A stretch of 19,862 nt of DNA from Ornithoclostridium faecigallinarum. GTDB taxonomy: Bacteria; Bacillota; Clostridia; Christensenellales; UBA3700. The stretch covers positions 1 to 19,862 of the forward strand of contig DVOI01000030.1 of NCBI GenBank assembly GCA_018713665.1, in the 5' to 3' direction. Under the pieces are notes generated by a model. The model was given only the letters and a program-made list of their open reading frames with translations, searched no databases and had not been told where the DNA came from. Below are positions 14,680 to 19,862 of this stretch, piece after piece (within the stretch, counting starts at the first letter, position 1; every line of letters starts with the position of its first letter). The position numbers and the translations under genes are program-made.

Positions 14680-15512
14680 AGTGCAGGGTCTGCGGCAGAG
14701 AGATAGGCGACGAAGAGCAATTTTGCAAATATTGCGGTTCGGAGCAAAAACGCAAGCGCAAGCGTCTGACATGGGGCGAGCGCAAGCGCAAGAACGAGGC
14801 GGAGACGAAGGAGTTCATCGCCAAGGCGTCCCTGCAAGCCGAAGAGGTCAAAGAGGCGGCAGAGGAATCGTCGGCGTCCGTTCGCGCGGTACTCGTCGAA
14901 GGCGCCGAAAAGTACTATCGCAAGTCGGTCGCGTTGACTGCGTTGTTCGCGTTGTTGACGGTCGCGGCGTTTGCGGCGCTTGTGCTGATACGCTTCGCCG
15001 AGATGAACGATACGTTGACGGTCGTGATTGCGTTCGCGCTGCTCATCGTCGCGGCGTATTGCGCGGCGAGCTTTGCCGAAAGGCTGTATGCTGCGCGCTC
15101 GCTGTCCGCGATGCGCAAGAGCGGCAGAGGGATCAAAAAGCTGAGATATGCTCATCCGCCCGTCATGCTTTGCGATGGCAGAATCTATCGTCTCGAACCG
15201 ACCGAGAAGTGCCCCGTTTGCGGAGCGGAACGCCATCTCGAAGAGTTTGAGGGCAGACAGGTGCTCGTCTGCAATGCGGACAGGGGGCACATTGCGGTGT
15301 TGAGTTCGGAGGGGCTGTTTGCGCTGGTCACCGGCGAAGTCGTCGGCGGCGCGACCGCACCCGTCGGAGAATCGCGCGGAAGCGACGCGGAGAGCGGCGA
15401 GATCGGCGCAGAGACGACCGAAGACGGCGAGGCAAAGTCCGAGGCCGTCGGGACGGAAGCCGTCGACGCAGCCCAAAACGACGCTGCCGCCAAAGGGGCG
15501 GAAGATGAGTAA
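14676..15512 (+). CDS. Zinc-ribbon membrane protein
   Basis: A 278-residue protein. It opens with a classic zinc ribbon, CxxC-x10-CxxC (C3, C6, C17, C20), followed by a highly basic stretch and a helical region. Two transmembrane helices form a hairpin at about 85-105 and 111-132. A second possible metal site follows in the cytoplasm (C179, C182, C199 and perhaps H205). The last 55 residues are Gly/Ala/Glu low complexity and probably disordered. No enzymatic domain is visible. AGAGG lies 7 bases before the ATG. It ends the ten-gene train; no clear intrinsic terminator follows within the next 40 bases. Confidence 0.72.
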   Translation: MKCRVCGREIGDEEQFCKYCGSEQKRKRKRLTWGERKRKNEAETKEFIAKASLQAEEVKEAAEESSASVRAVLVEGAEKYYRKSVALTALFALLTVAAFAALVLIRFAEMNDTLTVVIAFALLIVAAYCAASFAERLYAARSLSAMRKSGRGIKKLRYAHPPVMLCDGRIYRLEPTEKCPVCGAERHLEEFEGRQVLVCNADRGHIAVLSSEGLFALVTGEVVGGATAPVGESRGSDAESGEIGAETTEDGEAKSEAVGTEAVDAAQNDAAAKGAEDE

Positions 15513-15553
15513 TAGGCGGATTTCGGCAGCGAAGCAGATGTACCGTTTTTGGA

Positions 15554-15582
15554 TTGACAACGTGAAAGTGTTGTGATATTTT
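15554..15582 (+). promoter_or_regulatory. Promoter for the DUF262 gene
   Basis: TTGACA (15554-15559), a 17-base spacer and TATTTT (15577-15582), with an extended -10 TGA directly upstream. The predicted start near 15589 gives a leader of about 92 bases, the longest in the window. Confidence 0.68.
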
Positions 15583-15621
15583 GAAGGCGGAAAGGGCGTA
15601 AGCGGCGTTGAACGAAGCGTT

Positions 15622-15660
15622 GTGCCCGTTTTTATAAGTGCCGCCGACAGACACGGGCAC
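15622..15660 (+). promoter_or_regulatory. Leader with two mutually exclusive hairpins
   Basis: Two left arms, GTGCCCG (15622-15628) and GTGCC (15638-15642), can each pair with the same right arm, CGGGCAC (15654-15660). The right arm ends 10 bases before the GGAGG site at 15671. This could make alternative 5' structures, but neither hairpin covers the ribosome-binding site. Regulation is speculative. The remaining bases of 15513-15680 hold the promoter only. Confidence 0.3.
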
Positions 15661-15680
15661 GAAAAACAGAGGAGGAGAAT

Positions 15681-17435
15681 ATGATTGACGATTGCAAAAA
15701 GCGCATGCCGTTGAGCCCAAAAGTCATGACGACGAAAGAGTTGTTCGAAGGGCGGCGCTATGTCATCCCCGAATATCAGCGCGATTATGTTTGGGACAAA
15801 GAAGAAAACATAAAACCGTTTGTGCAGGCGATTGCGGAAGGAGTCGCGAAAAGCGAAGACGTCTTTCTCGGCACAACGCTCTTTCGCGAAACCGAGGACG
15901 GCAAGTTTGAGGTCATGGACGGCAGGCAGCGGCTCACCACGTTGGCGGTGCTGTCGGAGCTGTGCGGAGAGAGCCGAGGAAGCGAACTGTTCGGCGACGA
16001 AGCGAAGAAAGAGAAAGTCAAGAAAGAGATAGAGGAAGTTTTCACCAAAGTTATGCAAGAGGTCGCGGCAGCATCGGATGTCCGCGGGGGAGCGGACGAC
16101 TCCGACGAGCGATTCAAAGAGGCGTTTGCAAAGCAACTGCTCGAAAACGTCTATTTTGTCGTTGTGGACAGCAAGCTCGAAATCGCGAAGACTTTTGAGA
16201 TCTTCAAGTCGATCAACATGACGGGCAAGCCGTTGGCGGAAGAAGATATCGTAAAGGTGATCTATGCCGAACATATCGCGTGCAGCTGCAAAGGCGACAG
16301 CTACGACGAGAAGCTGACGGCAGCCGTCAAAAAGGTGAACTCGCTGTACCAAAAGATCAAGGGCGAATATCTCAAACCGATCGACGTTCTGCATGTTTTG
16401 CAAGCGTGTCTGGTTGCGGACGAAAGAGGAACATTTGACGAATTTGCTCAAAAAAGAGTCGATTTTTTTGCAGAAAAGTGCAAAACAAAATCGGACTTGC
16501 TGTCATACGAGTCGGTCGAATTGCTCTTTGAGGTCTGCCAATATGTCGCCGAGAGGACGTACGGAAACGTTACGTTCGAAGTTGAGGAACCGAAGCAACG
16601 CTATTTCAGAGGTTTGTTCGAGTGGACGAGATACAACAGATTTTGGCTGTTGCCGTATATGGATGTGTTTTTCCGATTGCACAAAAAGGGCGGTATATTT
16701 GAAAAAAGCGCGGCGGCGGAAGCGTTGAAAGAGGCGAGCAAAAACGCATTCGAGATGTTCAGGCTCTTCGCCGTCTATTCGGTGATCTACAAAAAACAGG
16801 TGTCCGGAATCAATACGTTCGTCTGCAACGAAATCTTCCCGTTGTTGAAGGACGGTTGTACAAGCGAGGCTATCGCTAAAAAGATCGACGACAAATTGAA
16901 CGCCGAAGAAGGTAAGTGCGTGCAGTTGTTCAAAGGCTATCTGTGCGAAGGTTGGGACGACGGATTGTATTCCAACCACAAGAGAGCGGCGTTGGTCTGC
17001 GGGATGTCCGAACTTGACGCCATGCTCGAAGAGGAAAAGAGAGACGAATATATCCGCGAAGCGTTTTCGTGGAAAAAGGAGACTTCGCTCGCGGACGCAA
17101 AAGGTAAGAAGTACAACGGCAAGTACAATTGCGATCATATTTTGGCGCGCAAGCGTTTCAAAGAAAAGAACTTCAAATCGGAATTTTGCAACGGCATCGG
17201 CAATTTGGTGCTGTTGTCCGACAGCGACAACAAGTCCGCCGGAGACGCATTGCCGGAGGAAAAGGCGAAAAACCATTACGGTAAACAGGGCGTTTTCACC
17301 GAGGCGAAGACGATTGCGAAAACCATAACCAAAGAAGGCTGGGGCGCAGCGCAGATCGCCGCCAGACAAAAAGAGCGCACGGCAAAGATTTGGGAGTTTT
17401 TGCGGCTGGACGAGACAGGGGTCAAGCCAGATTGA
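15681..17435 (+). CDS. DUF262 and HNH (DUF1524) domain protein, GmrSD/type IV restriction-like
   Basis: A 584-residue protein. The N-terminal DUF262 (ParB/Srx-like, GmrS) domain shows IPEYQRDYVWD and the nucleotide-binding DGRQRLTTL (D80-R84), followed by KTFEIFKSINMTGKPL. The C-terminal DUF1524 HNH nuclease shows CDHIL (D485, H486), then GIGNLVLLSDSDNKSAGD (N508 and a later Asn). The usual Pro after HIL is replaced (HILARK). Fused GmrSD-like proteins cleave modified phage DNA, and many DUF262 proteins are found in defence islands; the defence role here is inferred. It has its own promoter, GGAGG 5 bases before the ATG, and hairpins after the stop, so it is a stand-alone unit. Base composition is more AT-rich than in the preceding operon, consistent with acquisition. 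Confidence 0.82.
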   Translation: MIDDCKKRMPLSPKVMTTKELFEGRRYVIPEYQRDYVWDKEENIKPFVQAIAEGVAKSEDVFLGTTLFRETEDGKFEVMDGRQRLTTLAVLSELCGESRGSELFGDEAKKEKVKKEIEEVFTKVMQEVAAASDVRGGADDSDERFKEAFAKQLLENVYFVVVDSKLEIAKTFEIFKSINMTGKPLAEEDIVKVIYAEHIACSCKGDSYDEKLTAAVKKVNSLYQKIKGEYLKPIDVLHVLQACLVADERGTFDEFAQKRVDFFAEKCKTKSDLLSYESVELLFEVCQYVAERTYGNVTFEVEEPKQRYFRGLFEWTRYNRFWLLPYMDVFFRLHKKGGIFEKSAAAEALKEASKNAFEMFRLFAVYSVIYKKQVSGINTFVCNEIFPLLKDGCTSEAIAKKIDDKLNAEEGKCVQLFKGYLCEGWDDGLYSNHKRAALVCGMSELDAMLEEEKRDEYIREAFSWKKETSLADAKGKKYNGKYNCDHILARKRFKEKNFKSEFCNGIGNLVLLSDSDNKSAGDALPEEKAKNHYGKQGVFTEAKTIAKTITKEGWGAAQIAARQKERTAKIWEFLRLDETGVKPD

Positions 17436-17446
17436 ATTACGGCGCA

Positions 17447-17475
17447 CGCCGTCGACCCTAAAAACGTCGACGGCG
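17447..17475. other. Perfect inverted repeat after the DUF262 gene
   Basis: A 10-bp perfect stem (17447-17456 with 17466-17475, core GCCGTCGAC/GTCGACGGC) and a 9-base A-rich loop begin 12 bases after the stop codon. No T-run follows on either strand, so it is not a standard intrinsic terminator. It could protect the 3' end of the mRNA or be a protein site. Confidence 0.55.
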
Positions 17476-17510
17476 GAACAGAGTAACTACATAAAATAAA
17501 AAAGTGCGAG

Positions 17511-17536
17511 CATGTCCCGAAAAAGGGGCATGTTTT
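17511..17536 (+). terminator. Intrinsic terminator of the DUF262 transcript
   Basis: An 8-bp stem with one G-T pair, CATGTCCC (17511-17518) and GGGGCATG (17525-17532), has a GAAAAA loop, followed by TTTTGTTG. It ends 31 bases before the next start codon, so the next gene either has a promoter close by or is reached by read-through. A TAAAAT at 17492-17497 lacks a good -35 partner. Confidence 0.65.
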
Positions 17537-17567
17537 GTTGTATGATGATGACGTCCGGGAGGTGCAT

Positions 17568-18209
17568 ATGAAAAATTTTCCAAAAGACATCGTCATCATT
17601 TGGTTTGACGGCGCGATGATGAGCAAAGACGATTTTGTAGAGGTAGCCGCCGTCAAGATTGCGGACGGAATTGTGTCCGAATATTGTCAATATTTCGTCA
17701 ACGCCGACATCGACGGCAAGCCCATCGACGCAGACAGGCTTTCTCCCGAGCTCGGCAGCGTCGGCAGACAGCATTTGCTTGTAGGGACGAGTGCGGTGAA
17801 GGCGCTTGACGCGTTGGCGAAGTTCATAGGGAGCAGCGTGCCGTTTGTGTGGAACGTAGAGTCGCAGCGGTTGTATCAAAGATACGCGGATAGGCTCGGC
17901 GGCGCGGCAAAGGCGCTCGGTGCGACGAGAATGTTGCAGGCGATACGCCTCAAAATGCTGTTCGACAGCGACGACAAGCACTTGAAGAGCGCTTCGTCCG
18001 TATATCGCGCGCTCGAGCGAACGGAGGAGCATTGGGGACGGACGCCGGAGATTTCGGACGGCAGGAGCGACTGTTTGAGTTTGGCGCTCGCCGCGGCGAT
18101 GAGCTTGTGCGACGCCATGCGCGCGGCGGAGATATTCTATGAGGACGACGTCGACGTCCCTTGCGATTGGGAGGTCGCCGAACGCGACGGATCGGACGAC
18201 GAAAGCTGA
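17568..18209 (+). CDS. Degenerate DnaQ-fold (exonuclease-like) protein
   Basis: A 213-residue protein. The pattern of residues 8-95 follows the start of a DnaQ/RNase T exonuclease: IVIIWFDGAM, VEVAAVKIADGIVSEYCQYFVN, then FIGSSVPFVWN. Key residues are altered. In Exo I, D14 remains but the Glu is A16. In Exo II, the HNxxFD pattern reads WNVESQ, so the Asp is lost (Q100). In Exo III, the His is S163 and only D168 remains (GRSDCLSLA). It is therefore probably not a nuclease and may bind nucleic acid or protein. The acidic C-terminal tail (EDDVDVPCDWEVAERD) is unusual. GGGAGG at 17557-17562 with a 5-base spacer selects the ATG at 17568 over an upstream TTG that lies in the terminator. Fold assignment is by eye and moderate. 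Confidence 0.68.
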   Translation: MKNFPKDIVIIWFDGAMMSKDDFVEVAAVKIADGIVSEYCQYFVNADIDGKPIDADRLSPELGSVGRQHLLVGTSAVKALDALAKFIGSSVPFVWNVESQRLYQRYADRLGGAAKALGATRMLQAIRLKMLFDSDDKHLKSASSVYRALERTEEHWGRTPEISDGRSDCLSLALAAAMSLCDAMRAAEIFYEDDVDVPCDWEVAERDGSDDES

Positions 18210-18211
18210 AC

Positions 18212-18240
18212 TTGCAAAACCGCGGCGTATATGCTAAAAT
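18212..18240 (+). promoter_or_regulatory. Promoter for the acetyltransferase, with start point at the ATG
   Basis: TTGCAA (18212-18217), a 17-base spacer and TAAAAT (18235-18240), with an extended TGC at 18232-18234. The ATG begins 7 bases after the last base of the -10, exactly where transcription is expected to start. The mRNA would be leaderless. Confidence 0.65.
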
Positions 18241-18246
18241 AATTGT

Positions 18247-18735
18247 ATGGAACAATTCGAGACCGTTGAATATTCGCCCCTCTATCAAGAGGACGCAAAG
18301 GATTTGCTTTTGACGCTTCAATTGCATTTGATGTCGCTCGGCGGATGCGCGCCCAAGCCGACTTTCCGAGACGAGTACCTGCCCTATCTTTTGCGTGAGG
18401 TCGAAAAGCAAAACGGCAAGATCTTTCTCGCCGTCACGGACGGCAAAGCGATCGGGCTTGTGTCGTGCAAGATATTTTTCGGCGAGGGCGACGACGCGTT
18501 TTTGATAAATCCGCCAAAGAGCGGCTTTGTCTCCGACCTCGTCGTCGCAAAGGATATGCGCGGCAAGGGCGTGGGCAAAGCGTTGCTCGCCGCCGCGGAA
18601 GAGTTTTTTGTCTCGAACGGATGCGACCGCGTCGAGCTGACCGTCTTTGCGCCCAACAAGTCCGCATACGGTTTTTATGTCGCGCAGGGCTTTGAGCCGC
18701 GCTCGCATTATATGATGCGCAAGATAGGGCGATAA
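18247..18735 (+). CDS. GNAT family N-acetyltransferase
   Basis: A 162-residue single GNAT domain. Motif A holds the acetyl-CoA pyrophosphate loop RGKGVGK (105-111) after the beta-strand SDLVVAKDM. Motif B follows with VELTVFAPNKSAYGFYVAQGF. The N-terminal helices (DLLLTLQLHL) and the strand KIFLAVTDGKAIGLVSCKIFF complete the fold. The family acetylates amines on small molecules, proteins or antibiotics; the substrate is unknown. There is no ribosome-binding site before the ATG, which coincides with the predicted transcription start. The next in-frame ATG is at codon 29 and would remove part of the fold, so 18247 is preferred. Confidence 0.85.
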   Translation: MEQFETVEYSPLYQEDAKDLLLTLQLHLMSLGGCAPKPTFRDEYLPYLLREVEKQNGKIFLAVTDGKAIGLVSCKIFFGEGDDAFLINPPKSGFVSDLVVAKDMRGKGVGKALLAAAEEFFVSNGCDRVELTVFAPNKSAYGFYVAQGFEPRSHYMMRKIGR

Positions 18736-18767
18736 CGCTCGAACACAGGGAGATGGGAGGATAGCGC

Positions 18768-19137
18768 ATGCAAATGGCGATCAGGTGGGGATTCGGTATG
18801 TTTGTCGCCGCGTTGCTTGTCGCGGGAGGGCTTGCCTTGCTTATCAAAGCCCAAGACCAACCCCATGTTCGGATATGCAAGCAAGCTGTCCGTCAAAAAC
18901 GAGCGTAATTGGAAGTTTGCAAACACCGTGTTCGCGCTCACCATGCTCTTTGTAGGCGCGCTCATCGCCGTCGAGACGGCGGTCATCAACCTGTTGAAAG
19001 CGGACATAAAAGTCTTTATGCCCGTTGTAATAGTCACGCTCGCTGTCGGGCTCTTCTTGATGACGTGGCTTCCGGGTGCTTGTTTGAAAAAGTATTTGCA
19101 AAAACACAATCAAGACAAAGACAAAGAACAGAGTTGA
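18768..19137 (+). pseudogene. SdpI-like membrane protein split by a +1 frameshift
   Basis: A good ribosome-binding site (GGGAGGA, 18755-18761) precedes the ATG at 18768. This frame encodes a membrane helix (MAIRWGFGMFVAALLVAG, LALLI) but soon degenerates and stops at 18907. The rest continues in the +1 frame as KPKTNPMFGYASKLSVKN and NWKFAN, followed by two more helices to 19137. Skipping one A of the AAA at 18846-18848 joins them into a 122-residue protein. The joined form, with a helix, then FGY, then KN, then W, then FAN and two helices, resembles the SdpI/YhfL family linked to immunity against the SdpC toxin. It could be a decayed gene, an assembly error, or a recoded gene. The family match is moderate. 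Confidence 0.6.
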
Positions 19138-19152
19138 TTGTCGATTGTCGAT

Positions 19153-19191
19153 ACAAAAATCTGCCGCGGCCGAAAACGATTGCGGCAGATT
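19153..19191 (-). terminator. Intrinsic terminator for the minus-strand zincin-like gene
   Basis: A perfect 10-bp stem, AATCTGCCGC (19158-19167) with GCGGCAGATT (19182-19191), has a 14-base loop. On the minus strand the stem runs straight into a T5 tract. It lies about 65 bases after that gene's stop. On the plus strand no T-run follows. The other bases of 19138-19255 show only a short GATTGTC tandem repeat at 19136. Confidence 0.72.
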
Positions 19192-19255
19192 GAACGTAAC
19201 GCCTTTGATTACACGGCTTGCGCAAAGCGTTTACGGTTTTGCGTCGGTTTAACCG

Positions 19256-19738
19256 TTACCAATTGCGATTTTTAACTTCCCACCAACGCAACGACTTGCA
19301 ATGTTCTGCGTGCTGCAATATGTAGGCGGGCGCGTTCATTGCCCTCAACGATTTTATCTGTTCGTCAAGACATTTCATTTCCGCCTGAGCGCCGGAAGCC
19401 GATGAATGTGCGGCTTGGGATGAGGCTCCGCTCTTTGTTGCGTCGTCGAACAATTTGCGGTGATATGCGTCATGCAGAATGCAGCTTGCATACCATGTCG
19501 GGTGAGCCGTGGATGTCGGATTGCCGACGTAAAAAGTCGGGTCGGCGCCTAAGCATATTCCGCTGCGGTCTGCCTGTTCAATCGCGGTTACGTGATTGAG
19601 CACTGTTTGGAATCCGATTGGATAGTGTGACCGCAACAAATCAAGCGCATAGGACGACCGAGAAATAAAGGCTCGGTCACCTTTCAGCAACAGATTCGTA
19701 CCACGATATTTTTCAATTGCAATATTATCACCATTCAT
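19256..19738 (-). CDS. Hypothetical protein with zincin-like HDxxH motif
   Basis: A 160-residue product, not assigned to a named family. The central segment TWYASCILHDAYHRKLFDDA holds H89, D90 and H93, an HDxxH version of the HExxH zinc motif. A helix with E120 (AQAEMKCLDEQIKSL) follows in the place where gluzincins carry their third ligand. The pattern of a hydrophobic stretch, H-x3-H, a loop, then an A-E helix and an AP turn recalls small predicted metallopeptidases. There is no signal peptide or membrane helix, and the C-terminus is Trp-rich. The start at 19738 is chosen because the upstream TTG in this frame is the -35 box itself. It ends facing the SdpI-like gene. Confidence 0.65.
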   Translation of the reverse strand: MNGDNIAIEKYRGTNLLLKGDRAFISRSSYALDLLRSHYPIGFQTVLNHVTAIEQADRSGICLGADPTFYVGNPTSTAHPTWYASCILHDAYHRKLFDDATKSGASSQAAHSSASGAQAEMKCLDEQIKSLRAMNAPAYILQHAEHCKSLRWWEVKNRNW

Positions 19739-19745
19739 AATAACC

Positions 19746-19774
19746 ATCATAAACCATCCGACACGCAAAGTCAA
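19746..19774 (-). promoter_or_regulatory. Promoter for the zincin-like gene, with start point at the ATG
   Basis: Read on the minus strand: TTGACT (19774-19769), a 17-base spacer and TATGAT (19751-19746). Seven bases then precede the ATG at 19738, so transcription should begin on or next to it. No ribosome-binding site is visible. The last 88 bases of the window hold nothing else that I can assign. Confidence 0.65.
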
Positions 19775-19862
19775 GTTTTCTTATGTTTTTGACTAGCGAC
19801 GGGGGAGGAATTATAGGTTTGCCAGCAATAAGATCGTCGACAATGCCGCATTTCTCTTAATT

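Noticed and set aside
15513..15553. Terminator after the zinc-ribbon gene, suggested by a T5 run near 15545
   Set aside because: No stable stem precedes the T-run; the best is a 4-bp TTCG/CGAA stem.
14643..16451. 602-codon open frame on the minus strand across the zinc-ribbon gene, the promoter region and DUF262
   Set aside because: It runs through a plus-strand promoter and two genes with good motifs; its composition is low complexity and it has no recognisable domain.
19742..19856. Minus-strand frame containing GKPIIPPPSLVK, which looks protein-like and faintly recalls a methyltransferase N-terminus
   Set aside because: It is only about 40 codons between stops, has no start codon with a ribosome-binding site, and overlaps the promoter and start of the zincin-like gene. 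At most it is a gene remnant, and too short to support.

Overview
This window looks like a chromosomal segment of a Bacillota (Firmicutes), probably clostridial, genome of moderately high GC. I infer this from strong GGAGG ribosome-binding sites, an nfeD-floA flotillin pair, a clostridial type of RadC and small clostridial membrane and zinc-ribbon proteins. I cannot name the genus. There are no rRNA, tRNA, CRISPR or insertion-sequence signatures. Genes are packed tightly and no gap without a gene exceeds about 210 bases.

Region 1 (1-2956) opens inside a DEDDh 3'-5' exonuclease with a C-terminal BRCT domain, whose start lies outside the window. A promoter then drives NfeD, flotillin-like FloA and a small membrane protein. 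This membrane microdomain operon closes with a bidirectional terminator. Region 2 (3013-15512) has a hotdog thioesterase on the minus strand, divergent from a ten-gene plus-strand train. The intergenic space between them carries two facing-away promoters and a cluster of palindromic repeats. The train encodes an iron alcohol dehydrogenase, thiamine pyrophosphokinase, a phosphoglycolate-phosphatase-like HAD enzyme, a large membrane protein ending in a ribosomal-protein-uL15-like domain, an intracellular GH20 hexosaminidase, a P-type ATPase, RadC, a YgjP-like metallopeptidase, a four-helix membrane protein and a zinc-ribbon membrane protein. Gaps are at most 25 bases and several genes overlap, so this is probably one transcription unit of nearly 12 kb. 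The functions look like housekeeping and do not form one pathway.

Region 3 (15513-19862) looks accessory. Genes are separately promoted and visibly richer in A and T. It holds a DUF262/HNH protein of the GmrSD type (candidate defence nuclease), a DnaQ-fold protein that has lost most catalytic residues, a GNAT acetyltransferase, an SdpI-like membrane protein split by a frameshift, and a minus-strand protein with an HDxxH zincin-like motif. The acetyltransferase and the zincin-like gene each have a promoter whose predicted transcription start falls on or next to the start codon, so both may be translated from leaderless mRNA.

I found no clear multi-gene novel system. The best leads are the uL15-like domain on a membrane protein, the DUF262 gene beside a catalytically degraded exonuclease, the leaderless accessory genes, the frameshifted SdpI-like gene and the repeat cluster between the thioesterase and dehydrogenase.
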